Assembly (NCBI RefSeq): GCF_900103835.1
Contig: NZ_FNID01000011.1
Span: 26,422-90,421 of the forward strand
Direction: 5' to 3'
DNA length: 64,000 nucleotides
Origin: Acetanaerobacterium elongatum
GTDB taxonomy: Bacteria > Bacillota > Clostridia > Oscillospirales > Ruminococcaceae
Within the stretch, counting starts at the first letter, position 1; each line of letters begins with the position of its first letter. Shown here piece after piece: positions 9,087 through 18,800 of the stretch. The translations under genes were made by a program, and so were the position numbers. The notes beneath the pieces are model-generated. The model saw only the letters and a program-made list of their open reading frames with translations. It was not told the DNA's origin and made no database searches.

Positions 9087-9228
9087 CTGCTTTTCCTCCT
9101 TCCGTGGGTTTGCTTTGGGCGGCGAGGATAGAAAGATTTCTCGCCAGCCTCTTGGACACGACACTGATCGCAAGCAAAGTGTCGATCAGTTCCTCGTCGG
9201 TGTCGTTCATTTGTCTTTTGTCGTTCAT
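9010..9228 (-). CDS. small phage protein of unknown function (72 aa)
   Basis: The start MNDKRQMNDTDEEL is set by a strong ggaggaagcc site. The 72-residue product has a helical hydrophobic core (LIDTLLAISVVSKRLARNL) and a charged tail. It overlaps the 3' neighbour by 77 bases in another frame, unusually deep for adjacent genes but typical of compact phage early regions. Function unknown. Confidence 0.6.
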   Translation of the reverse strand: MNDKRQMNDTDEELIDTLLAISVVSKRLARNLSILAAQSKPTEGGKADEQSERDVRDNRRTAQVCCCYQRRS

Positions 9229-9275
9229 AAGGCTTCCTCCAATCTGGGGACTTGTTGTTTTCCTGTCCTCACTAC

Positions 9276-9306
9276 CCACTGGAAAAAAGGAGGCCTATCG
9301 TACAAA
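9276..9306 (-). repeat. 31-bp repeated intergenic element, copy 2
   Basis: Matches 5030-5060 with a single substitution. It lies between the terminator hairpin at 9322-9359 and the start of the 72-residue gene at 9228, a position compatible with a promoter or processing signal for the DUF2800/polymerase transcript. Confidence 0.7.
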
Positions 9307-9321
9307 AAATCTGAAAAATAT

Positions 9322-9359
9322 TTTTGCCCTCTGCCATAAAGCTCTGGCAGAGGGCAAAA
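9322..9359 (-). terminator. rho-independent terminator after the sigma-like gene
   Basis: A perfect 15-bp stem (ttttgccctctgcca at 9322-9336 paired with 9345-9359) has an 8-base loop. On the minus strand it is followed by further A/T-rich sequence. It begins 9 bases beyond the stop of the sigma-like gene, so it should end or attenuate that transcript before the downstream replication module. Confidence 0.85.
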
Positions 9360-9367
9360 CCGTGTGA

Positions 9368-9895
9368 TTATTTGAGGCCTAATATACGTTTACGAAGCTG
9401 GTCGAGCACCTGCTTTTCACGGTAGACGGCTTTGGACTTGTACCAGTCGCCACCGAATTCTCGCCTTAGGGTATCTGCGATTTCAGTCTTAGAGCTGCCC
9501 TCCATAATTAGTTCGCAGATGCGGTTGCCCTCGGGGTCACGCTCCGACAACTCGTCGAGAAGCTGTTCAAGCAGAAGCCTGTCCACAAGGATGTCGGAAA
9601 AGTTACCGGTCGGGTCCACAATTGTATCGATAAGGCTGAACCCATCGCCGTCAGCATTTTCCATCGGTGCGTCGAGCGAGATAGTGTTTCCGGCTGCACG
9701 ATATTCGCAGGTGGCACAGTCGCTATCGCAGATCCAGAGTTTTGACTTGGGGCATACGCATTGACCGTTCTTTTGCGCTTCCTTCTGTAAGCGCCAGATG
9801 GGGCGGTAGTATTCGCTGTAGATTTCCTCAGTTACGGGCACCCACTGTTTAGTGCTGCGGATGTAGATTTTGCGTTGATTGACCTGATTTTTCAT
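9368..9895 (-). CDS. phage sigma-70-like regulator
   Basis: A 175-residue protein starting MKNQVNQRKIYIRSTKQW, preceded by aaggagg. The N-terminal half holds a cysteine cluster (CVCPKSKLWICDSDCATC) and the C-terminal half resembles sigma-70 region 4 (ERDPEGNRICELIMEGSSKTEIADTL, then a helix). Such proteins head early modules in Firmicutes prophages and are often annotated as sigma-70 family factors; true promoter recognition is not shown. The leader contains its own terminator-like hairpin (9951-9977), so expression may be attenuated. Confidence 0.75.
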   Translation of the reverse strand: MKNQVNQRKIYIRSTKQWVPVTEEIYSEYYRPIWRLQKEAQKNGQCVCPKSKLWICDSDCATCEYRAAGNTISLDAPMENADGDGFSLIDTIVDPTGNFSDILVDRLLLEQLLDELSERDPEGNRICELIMEGSSKTEIADTLRREFGGDWYKSKAVYREKQVLDQLRKRILGLK

Positions 9896-10533
9896 ATTTG
9901 TTTCCTCCTTGATTTGCCGCCGAGTGTTGACGGTGGAGGAAACAAAAAGAGGGTCTGCATACGATGTACACAGACCCGTTTCCGCTGAAAATGAGCGCAC
10001 GAAACTAAGGTGGTGGCACATCGGCGCTTCAGAGACGGTCTTTATCACCGCTCCCGAAACCTCTATGTAACCTCCACCGCTTAATGGCCATCTCAGCGAT
10101 GTTGATGTATTTTCAGAGCCGAATAATCCGCGGCTCTTGCGGACTGTTTGTCCTCAGTTGTGAGAGATTACCTGGGACCTTAAGGTCGGTTATCTGGGGG
10201 GATATTGATTTGCTCGCTTTGATTTATCTTTTTTGGTCTTATCTTGTAATCTTTCGCTTACTACTGTATAATGAAATGTGATTAAGTATGGATAAGTTGT
10301 TTTTAGCGAGATTGTAAATTAACTAGCGTAATTAAGTAGGGCTAAATCAAGTTCTACAGGATCAGCCTTGCTTGTACAATGCGGTAAATCATGTCCTCCC
10401 TTACAAAATAATTTTAGAAGATTTTATTCTTACCATCACCGACTGGGGGTTGGACATTATTCGGACAGATTAGGACATTATTCCGACAATTCGGACAAGC
10501 ATATAAATCAATTGATATGAGAGGGATGCAAGG
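9896..10533. other. gap between prophage module and defence island
   Basis: No gene is supported here. The left part is the minus-strand leader of the sigma-like gene; it includes a terminator-like hairpin (gggtctg 9951-9957 with cagaccc 9971-9977, followed on the minus strand by tctttttg) and a ccaccacctt..gtttcg motif shared with the leader of the second sigma-like gene near 29.37 kb. The right part is AT-rich and ends with spaced repeats just before the NACHT gene. Confidence 0.7.
10452..10497 (+). promoter_or_regulatory. spaced direct repeats upstream of the NACHT gene
   Basis: ggacattattcggaca (10452-10467) recurs as ggacattattccgaca (10473-10488), 21 bases apart, which is two helical turns. 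A partial third copy, attcggaca, follows directly (10489-10497). The spacing and position 37 bases ahead of the start suggest an operator for a DNA-binding regulator. This is inference from the pattern alone. Confidence 0.55.
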
Positions 10534-12867
10534 GTGAGATATACAGATTTTTTCTCAAAATTTTATATGGGTAGAAGCTCCAGCGGCATCCTTGGACATA
10601 AATCCAAAGAAAAGATACCTGAATATTTCATGAAGGCTGCTTTGATTGAGGATTGTTATGATCGCTTACCGACATCTAGTAGCTCATACGGCAAATGGTT
10701 TGATGGCACACGTAGTCCAGAAAACGTGATATGGGGATTAGTTGTCTCCAACTTTAACGAAGAGGGCTTTATCGATAAAGTTACAAGGGACCTGAACGAT
10801 AGCGTATTGCGTAATATCATGGTCAGCTTCAAAATTGAACTGGACGAAGGAGAAGCTCCAGATAAACGTCTTTTTGCCTATGCTTTGGCTAAACAGTTTT
10901 ATGCGATTGCCCAGGGAAATGGTAATGCCGATGATGTAGTCGAGCATTTTTACAAGCCAGATGCCCATATAATTTCTTTTCCTGAGTATGCAGATAGAAC
11001 AAAATCAAAGTATGAAAAAACAGAAACGCCCTTCTCGGATGGAGAAGAGCGTTTGTTAGAAGATGTTTATGTTTGTAATATATTGAGCAGTCGACTTACA
11101 GATACGAAGAATAGGCACAGTAGGACTCAAGAAAAAACTATTCTGAACGCCAATCTAGACTTAATAGCAGAGTACTCAAAGAAAGTCATCCTCGTTGCAA
11201 ACGGAGGAATTGGTAAATCTATGATGCTTCAGCATCTGTTTCTTGAATCCATCCAAAATCATATGGATACAGGGATTCTTCCTATCATGATTGAGCTTCG
11301 CGACTTCAGTGAAAACAACGATTTGTTTAATGATTATATTGTAAAGACAGCTGGTACATTTGATAGAAATCTTACTAATAGAAAAATGGACGAACTTATG
11401 TCATCTGGTAAATGCCAGATATTAATGGATGGTGCTGATGAAATTGACCCTTCAGATATAAATGCCTTTCAGCGACAAATAGTTGAACTTGCTGATAGAT
11501 ACCCTTATAACCAGTATGTTATAGCGTCGCGAGAGTGTGATGTAATAAAGGCTGTCAAGGGTTTCTCTAAGCTATATCTTCGCCCATTTAATAGAGAACA
11601 ATCGTCTACCTTAATTAACAATCTATTAGCGGATTCTGAAGATGAGGCTATAAGGGATAAGATTATAAATTATTTAGAGAGTGAATACCTCCAAAAGCAT
11701 AAGGTTTTTGCTTCAAATCCAATGCTGTTGACTTTCGTAATCATGAAATATCCGATTGTAGATCCTTTTGAAGGTAAAAAGAGATTATTCTATAGAACTG
11801 TATATGATGCGATTGTGTGTGGCCATGATGAGGAGAAGAAAGGTTATTCACGAGTGTTTAGAAGTGCACAGAATGCTGAGGAGTTCACGAAGGTATTTAG
11901 GGAGTTTTGTGCTGTCACATACATAAAGCATGAAGTGGAGTTCGACCTCGATACATTTGATGAGTACTTCAGTAATCTTGTTACTAAGGATACACTTGAA
12001 AATCCGAAAATTATGACCAGTAAAAATTTCATCTACGATGCTTGTGCAGCAGCATGCATGATGTACGAAGAAGATATAAAACTCATTTACATTGATCCTG
12101 GTTTTCAGGAATACCTTTTTGCTCAGTACTATTTTTTAGCTGCTCCCGAAGAATTGGAAACGCTTGGACGTACTCTCTGGGATGTATCCATAACTGATTT
12201 TGATGGATATGATGCCTTTGAAATGCTATACGAATTTTCAACAGAAAAATTTGAGAGATATTTTCTTAAACCATACCTACATAACATCTTCAACAGTAAA
12301 TCTGAAATTATTGAGTTTATATCTTTCCTACGATATGGGTATAGAGAGTTCGAGTACCAGGTTATTGACACTGAAATGGTAGCTGTATATTCATCGAAAA
12401 ATAGCGCTGAGTGGATTCACCTGAAACCTATTATTGTAGAACCATCAAGTATCATTTTTTCAATCTTGTTGCAACGACTGGATATTTCAAGGTTTTTGTG
12501 TTTGTCTGTCTTCGAAAATGCATTAAACTATCCAGAATTTATGACGGCAGGAATATTTGGAGAGCATTATTTCGATCCACAGGATAACAAAAAGAAAATC
12601 ATTCCTCGTAGATTGCTACGGCAGGATACTAACGATTTGCAAGCATACGAGAGAACACATTCGGTGGAGAATTATGTTCGCGATGATGATCAACGTCTCG
12701 TATGTTTTGGATACGAATATAAAGTTGACTTTGATAAAGTACTCGAAGAACCAGAAGACTACAGCGCATTAATCAATATTTTAAAAACTCCGGAAGAAGA
12801 TGTATGGAAGGCCTTTTGTAAGGTAAAAGGATGTTATGAAGAGCTAATAAAAAAATATGGTGATTGA
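10534..12867 (+). CDS. NACHT-domain STAND NTPase, predicted anti-phage sensor
   Basis: A 777-residue protein with a central NACHT NTPase: Walker A ANGGIGKSMM near residues 222-230, Walker B ILMDGADEID near 296-304, and a downstream sensor-like region (YVIASRECD). About 200 N-terminal residues have no family I recognise; the C-terminal 350 residues are helical and would hold the sensor. NACHT proteins of this architecture are antiviral NLR-like sensors that bind a phage product and trigger an effector; that function is known for the family, not shown here. The start is a GTG behind gagaggg. It is followed by the HTH and hsd genes on the same strand and has low GC, consistent with transfer. Confidence 0.85.
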   Translation: MRYTDFFSKFYMGRSSSGILGHKSKEKIPEYFMKAALIEDCYDRLPTSSSSYGKWFDGTRSPENVIWGLVVSNFNEEGFIDKVTRDLNDSVLRNIMVSFKIELDEGEAPDKRLFAYALAKQFYAIAQGNGNADDVVEHFYKPDAHIISFPEYADRTKSKYEKTETPFSDGEERLLEDVYVCNILSSRLTDTKNRHSRTQEKTILNANLDLIAEYSKKVILVANGGIGKSMMLQHLFLESIQNHMDTGILPIMIELRDFSENNDLFNDYIVKTAGTFDRNLTNRKMDELMSSGKCQILMDGADEIDPSDINAFQRQIVELADRYPYNQYVIASRECDVIKAVKGFSKLYLRPFNREQSSTLINNLLADSEDEAIRDKIINYLESEYLQKHKVFASNPMLLTFVIMKYPIVDPFEGKKRLFYRTVYDAIVCGHDEEKKGYSRVFRSAQNAEEFTKVFREFCAVTYIKHEVEFDLDTFDEYFSNLVTKDTLENPKIMTSKNFIYDACAAACMMYEEDIKLIYIDPGFQEYLFAQYYFLAAPEELETLGRTLWDVSITDFDGYDAFEMLYEFSTEKFERYFLKPYLHNIFNSKSEIIEFISFLRYGYREFEYQVIDTEMVAVYSSKNSAEWIHLKPIIVEPSSIIFSILLQRLDISRFLCLSVFENALNYPEFMTAGIFGEHYFDPQDNKKKIIPRRLLRQDTNDLQAYERTHSVENYVRDDDQRLVCFGYEYKVDFDKVLEEPEDYSALINILKTPEEDVWKAFCKVKGCYEELIKKYGD

Positions 12868-12887
12868 TTCTTAGGAAGGGAGCTCTG

Positions 12888-13130
12888 TTGAAAATGAAAA
12901 ACAGTAAATTAAATGACACTGAACGGTGGTTGAGCCTTGAGGAAATTTCAAAGCATGTAGGTTGTAGTAAAGATACAATTAGAGCTTGGATAAAAAAAGG
13001 GGTAATACCATATCACAAAGTTGGTAGGTTATATAAATTCAGGATATCTGAAGTTGACTCTTGGATTGAGAGTGGAGCTAGCGCTGACGCAGATAAGAAT
13101 AACAAATTGGAGGGTACGAATCATGAATGA
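12888..13130 (+). CDS. small excisionase-family HTH protein leading the hsd operon
   Basis: An 80-residue protein with a MerR/excisionase-type helix-turn-helix: WLSLEEISKHVGCSKDTIRA followed by a wing and GRLYKFRISEVDSWI. A TTG at 12888 is best placed relative to ggaaggg; an ATG at 12894 is the alternative. Its last 8 bases overlap the start of hsdM, so translation is coupled. Similar small HTH proteins precede hsdM in clostridial type I loci and may control expression of the modification genes; an excision role is less likely because no integrase lies next to it. Confidence 0.8.
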   Translation: MKMKNSKLNDTERWLSLEEISKHVGCSKDTIRAWIKKGVIPYHKVGRLYKFRISEVDSWIESGASADADKNNKLEGTNHE

Positions 13131-14691
13131 TATGAAAAAAGAGCAAGAGCGCGAGGAGTTACATCGTGCCATATGGGCAATCGCAGATAATTTGCGTGGC
13201 GCAGTAGATGGATGGGATTTTAAGAATTATGTACTGGGGACAATGTTCTACCGATATATTTCGGAAAATCTGACCGCATATATTAACAAAGGCGAAATTG
13301 AAGCAGGAAATACCGACTTTGATTATGCAAAACTTTCAGATGAAGAGGCTGAAGAAGCACGTGCCGATCTGGTGCAGGAAAAAGGGTTCTTCATATTACC
13401 CAGTGAACTTTTCTGCAATGTCAGAGCTAGGGCGATGCTTGACGACAATCTAAACGAAACACTAGATCGTGTATTCAATAACATCGAAGAGTCTGCAAAG
13501 GGCGGCGCATCTGAAAATAGTTTTGCTGGCCTTTTTGATGACTTCGATGTCAATAGCAATAAGCTTGGAAGCACTGTTGCAAAGAGAAATGAAAGACTTG
13601 CAAAACTTCTTGATGGTGTAGCAGCGATGAACCTTGGTTCTGTTAAGGACCACGACATCGATGCTTTTGGAGATGCTTATGAATACTTGATGACTATGTA
13701 TGCATCCAATGCAGGAAAATCAGGTGGTGAGTTTTTTACTCCTGCTGATGTCTCAGAACTGCTCACACGTCTTGGTACGGTTGGGAAGAAAACTCTTAAC
13801 AAAGTGTATGACCCAGCTTGCGGTTCCGGCTCGTTGTTACTTAAAGCTGTGAAAATTCTTGGCAAGGATGCAGTTACAACAGGATTCTATGGTCAGGAAA
13901 TAAATATAACTACCTATAACCTTTGCCGTATCAATATGTTTCTGCATGATATCGGATTTGATAAGTTTGATGTAGCGTGCGAGGATACCCTGACAAACCC
14001 CCAGCACTGGGATGATGAGCCGTTTGAACTGATCGTTTCAAATCCTCCCTACTCCATCAAGTGGGCTGGTGATGAGAACCCTCTACTTATAAACGACCCT
14101 CGTTTTTCACCTGCCGGCGTGCTTGCTCCCAAGAGCAAGGCAGACCTTGCATTTATCATGCACAGCCTTTCTTGGCTTGCACCGAATGGAACGGCTGCCA
14201 TTGTTTGCTTTCCCGGTGTTATGTACCGTGGTGGTGCGGAACAAAAAATTCGTCAATATTTAGTTGATAACAATTATGTTGACTGCATTATTCAACTGCC
14301 TAGCAACTTGTTTTTCGGCACAAGTATTGCCACCTGCATTATGGTGATGAAGAAAAACAAGAACGATAACAAGACCCTGTTTATTGATGCAAGCAACGAA
14401 TGTATTAAGGTTACCAACAACAATAAATTAACTCCCGAAAACATCGAGCGCATTGTAAACACATTTGCAAATCGTAAGGAAATCAAGCATTTTTCACATC
14501 TTGCAAGCTATGACGAAATAGTTGAAAAGGATTATAATCTTTCAGTTTCTACCTATGTGGAGACAGAGGATACCCGTGAAAAGATAGATATTCTTAAGCT
14601 GAATGCCGAGATTGAAAAAATTGTAGCACGAGAGGATGAACTGCGTGCAGCCATTCGCAACATCATCAGGGAAATCGAGGTGAGAGAATGA
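13123..14691 (+). CDS. hsdM: type I restriction-modification DNA methyltransferase subunit
   Basis: A 522-residue N6-adenine methyltransferase subunit. An N-terminal HsdM helical domain (LHRAIWAIADNLRG) precedes the catalytic domain with motif I DPACGSGSLLLKA near residue 230 and motif IV SNPPYSIKW near 307. With HsdS it forms the M2S methylase that marks host DNA. Length and the order M-S-R match the EcoR124 (type IC) family. The start follows ggaggg and overlaps the HTH gene; its end overlaps hsdS by 4 bases. Confidence 0.96.
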   Translation: MNDMKKEQEREELHRAIWAIADNLRGAVDGWDFKNYVLGTMFYRYISENLTAYINKGEIEAGNTDFDYAKLSDEEAEEARADLVQEKGFFILPSELFCNVRARAMLDDNLNETLDRVFNNIEESAKGGASENSFAGLFDDFDVNSNKLGSTVAKRNERLAKLLDGVAAMNLGSVKDHDIDAFGDAYEYLMTMYASNAGKSGGEFFTPADVSELLTRLGTVGKKTLNKVYDPACGSGSLLLKAVKILGKDAVTTGFYGQEINITTYNLCRINMFLHDIGFDKFDVACEDTLTNPQHWDDEPFELIVSNPPYSIKWAGDENPLLINDPRFSPAGVLAPKSKADLAFIMHSLSWLAPNGTAAIVCFPGVMYRGGAEQKIRQYLVDNNYVDCIIQLPSNLFFGTSIATCIMVMKKNKNDNKTLFIDASNECIKVTNNNKLTPENIERIVNTFANRKEIKHFSHLASYDEIVEKDYNLSVSTYVETEDTREKIDILKLNAEIEKIVAREDELRAAIRNIIREIEVRE

Positions 14692-15830
14692 GTAAGTTAG
14701 AGGAATTGATTGCCAAGCTTTGTCCTGATGGGGTGGAGTATCGACCACTCGAACAATGCTGCAATATTCTTGACAGAAAAAGAAAACCAGTTACAAAGTC
14801 AGCACGTGAGCGGGGCAAATATCCATATTACGGCGCAAATGGAATTCAAGACTATGTATCTGACTATATTTTTGATGGCACCTTTGTTTTAGTTGGTGAA
14901 GATGGTAGTGTAATCACAAAAGCCGGAACTCCTGTCGTTACATGGGCAACAGGTAAAATATGGGTCAATAATCATGCTCATATAATCGAAGAAATTCATG
15001 GCGTTTTATTGCGATATTTGTTCTATTTTATTCAAACTGTCAATGTTACGCCGCTTATTCATGGAAACATTCCTAAACTAACAGGCGGTGACTTTAAGGC
15101 TATAGCTATCCCCGTCCCACCACTACCGGTGCAGGAGGAAATTGTTCGGATACTGGACAATTTCACGGAGCTTACAGCGGAGCTTACGGCGGAGCTTACG
15201 GCGAGAAAGAAGCAGTATGAGTATTATACTGACTTTTTGATGAGCTTTGGCGATAATGTTAAGATGGTAACTCTTGGTGAGATTGGCTCAGTAAAAATGT
15301 GTAAAAGAATTTTGAAATCTCAAACAAATACATCAGACGGAGTTCCATTCTATAAAATAGGAACATTTGGAAAAGAACCTGATGCATATATCTCAAAAGA
15401 ATTGTTCGATGAATATAGGGAAAAATATCCTTACCCTAAGAAGGGTGACATTTTGATTTCTTGCTCTGGAACAATAGGAAGAACTGTTGTATTTGACGGA
15501 TCACCAGCTTACTTTCAAGATTCAAACATTGTATGGCTTGAACACGATGAAACAATTGTTAATAATAAATATTTGCTATATTGTTATAAAAAACAGCCGT
15601 GGCAAATATCTACGGGTGGAACTATTGCTCGTCTATATAACGATAATATACTTAAAGCTAAAATCCCTGTTCCACCCCTCGCTGAACAACAACGCATTGT
15701 TGACATCCTTGACCGTTTTGACACCCTTTGCAACGACATTTCAAGCGGTCTCCCTGCTGAAATTGAGGCTCGACAAAAGCAATATGAGTACTATCGTGAT
15801 AAACTTTTGACCTTTAAGGAACTATCGTAA
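14688..15830 (+). CDS. hsdS: type I restriction-modification specificity subunit
   Basis: A 380-residue DNA-recognition subunit with two target recognition domains, each followed by a conserved helix (PVPPLPVQEEIVRIL and PVPPLAEQQRIVDIL) and a KKQYEYY/RQKQYEYY element. Between the halves lies ELTAELTAELTA, encoded by a 12-bp unit present three times (15168-15203). In EcoR124 the number of equivalent TAEL repeats sets the length of the non-specific spacer in the target, so this locus may alter specificity by repeat slippage. It overlaps hsdM by 4 bases and is followed by hsdR after 15 bases. Confidence 0.95.
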   Translation: MSKLEELIAKLCPDGVEYRPLEQCCNILDRKRKPVTKSARERGKYPYYGANGIQDYVSDYIFDGTFVLVGEDGSVITKAGTPVVTWATGKIWVNNHAHIIEEIHGVLLRYLFYFIQTVNVTPLIHGNIPKLTGGDFKAIAIPVPPLPVQEEIVRILDNFTELTAELTAELTARKKQYEYYTDFLMSFGDNVKMVTLGEIGSVKMCKRILKSQTNTSDGVPFYKIGTFGKEPDAYISKELFDEYREKYPYPKKGDILISCSGTIGRTVVFDGSPAYFQDSNIVWLEHDETIVNNKYLLYCYKKQPWQISTGGTIARLYNDNILKAKIPVPPLAEQQRIVDILDRFDTLCNDISSGLPAEIEARQKQYEYYRDKLLTFKELS

Positions 15831-15845
15831 AAGGAGGCGAATGAT

Positions 15846-18800
15846 ATGCCATATTTTAATATTGTAGCTGAGACCAACGAAAATACCGTGGTCACAGAAT
15901 ATAAGCCCGTCAAGGCTCGCTCGGATAGCTACCAGAGTGAAGAGGCTTTAGAAAAAGAGTTTATTCGCCTGCTTTGTGAACAAGGATATGAGTATTTGCC
16001 AATCCACACAGAAACGGACCTAATTACAAACCTTCGCAATAAGTTGGAGGAATTGAATAATTACAGCTTCTCCGATAGCGAGTGGGAGCGGTTCTTTGCC
16101 GATTGCATTGCCAATAAAAATGACGATATTGTAGAAAAAACTCGAAAAATTCAAGATGATTACGTTCAGGTTCTAAAGCGAGACGACGCCCTCTCAAAGA
16201 ACATCATGTTGATTGATAAGAAAAACATACATAACAACAGGCTTCAAGTTATCAACCAGTATGTTAATGGTAAAGAAGAGGGTGCAAAATATGATAACCG
16301 CTATGATGTGACCATTCTTGTAAATGGTTTACCATTGGTTCATATCGAGCTAAAACGCAGAGGCGTTGCTATACGTGAAGCCTTCAATCAAATAAATCGT
16401 TATCAGAGAGATTCGTTTTGGGCAGGGTGCGGTCTTTTTGAATATGTGCAGATTTTTGTCATTTCCAACGGAACGAATACCAAGTATTACTCTAATAGTA
16501 CACGCTTCAATGCCATTAAGGATGCAAATTCGGGTAAATCAAAAAAAGGTAAAACCAGTAATAGCTTTGAGTTTACCTCTTTTTGGGCTGATGCAAATAA
16601 TAAAGTAATTCCTGATTTAATTGACTTTACAAAAACCTTTTTTGCTAAACACACACTGTTAAATATTTTAACAAAGTATTGCGTTTTTACCGCAGAGAAC
16701 ATGCTTATGGTTATGCGTCCTTATCAAATAACAGCCACAGAACGAATTCTAAATCGAATTGAGATCGCTCATAATTACAAGAAATATGGGGATATTGCCG
16801 GAGGAGGTTATATTTGGCATACTACTGGTTCAGGCAAGACATTGACCTCCTTCAAAGCGGCAAGACTGGCTTCTCAGCTTCCTTTTATTGACAAGGTGCT
16901 TTTTGTGGTCGACCGCAAAGATCTTGACTATCAGACGATGAAGGAATATGACCGCTTTGAAAAAGGAGCCGCTAACAGCAACACATCAACGGCTATTCTT
17001 GCAAAACAGCTGGGAGATAAAAAGTCCCATATCATTATTACAACCATTCAAAAACTGTCTACTTTCATTAAGAAAAATAAGGAGCATCCGGTTTATAACA
17101 AACAGGTAGTCATTATATTTGACGAATGCCATCGCAGTCAGTTCGGAGATATGCATTCCGCAATCGTAAATAGCTTTAAAAAGTACTATATATTTGGGTT
17201 TACAGGAACGCCAATCTTTCCTATTAATTCGGGTTCAACCAGGAACGGCAAGATTTTAACCACCGAGCAGACTTTCGGTGATCAACTCCATACATATACC
17301 ATTGTGGATGCAATCAACGACAAGAATGTATTGCCTTTCCGCGTGGACTATATCAAAACCATGGACACCGAGCGGGATATTGATGATGAGCAAGTATGGG
17401 ACATTGACCGAGAAAAAGCATTTATGGCCCCACAGCGAATTTCTCTCGTCACTAAATACATTTTAGATCATTTTGATCAGAAAACTTACCGTGGAGATAA
17501 ATCCTACATATTTAATCAACTTACCAACATTTCTGATGTTGCATCTGCAGAAAGAGGTGCTGTTGAAGAAATAAAGCAAAAGCAACGCATTAGTGGATTC
17601 AACTCAATATTTGCAGTTGCTTCTGTACCGATGGCAAAGTTGTATTATGATGAGTTTCGCAAACAGATGAACGCAGACCCAACCAAACAGCTAAAGATTG
17701 CTGTTATCTATAGTTTTGCTCAAAATGAAGAAGAAGCTGACGGCATCCTTGAAGAGGAAAATCCTGAAGATACCTCTGCTCTGGATAAGAGTTCCCGCGA
17801 CTTTCTAGAAGAAGCAATCCTTGATTATAACACGATGTTTCATACGAATTACGACACATCATCGGACAAGTTCCAAAACTATTATAAGGACGTGTCTCTT
17901 CGGATGAAGAATAAGGAACTCGACCTTCTGATTGTGGTCAATATGTTCCTTACTGGTTTTGACGCAACAACTTTAAACACGCTATGGGTGGATAAAAACC
18001 TTAAAATGCACGGATTAATCCAAGCCTTTAGTCGCACAAATCGTATTCTGAACAGCATTAAGACATTTGGTAATATTGTGTGCTTCCGTAGTCTGCAAAA
18101 ACGTGTTGATAAAGCTATCTCCCTGTTTGGGGACAAAAACGCAGGCGGAATTGTCCTGCTGCGCAGCTTCAAAGATTACTACGAGGGATATATCTCTGAT
18201 GATAAACATATACCGGGCTATGTTGATATGATTGAAGAACTCTCTGACAAGTTTCCAATATCTGATTCGCAGATTATTGGTGAGCAAAACCAGAAAGATT
18301 TTATCTCTTTGTTCGGTTCAATTTTACGTATGAGAAATCTACTCTCCTCCTTCGATGAATTTACTGGGAAAGAGATAATTACCGAGCGGGATCTACAGGA
18401 TTACCTTGGTAGATACCAAGATTTGAGAGACGAGTGGAAACGAAAACGCGAAAGCGGAGAAAGAACCGATATCATTGACGATATCGTATTTGAAGTTGAG
18501 CTTATTAAACAAATTGAAATTAACATTGACTACATCCTCATGCTGGTGAAAAAGTATCATGATACCCATTGTGAGGACAAAGAAGTTCTGATTACCATAA
18601 AGAAGGCAATTGATGCAAGTCCGGAGCTTCGAAGCAAAAAACAGCTGATAGAGACGTTTATCGCCGGAATCAATGATGTGGACGATGTTATGAATGAATG
18701 GAATGGCTTCGTTGCTCAGCAGCGTGAGAATGACCTTGTCGCACTCATTCAAGAAGAAAAGCTGAAACCTGAGGAAACACGTATTTTCTTAGAGAACTCA

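Noticed and set aside
10084..10281. 65-residue ORF in the gap before the NACHT gene
   Set aside because: No ribosome binding site, no similarity to known small proteins and a composition expected from AT-rich intergenic DNA.
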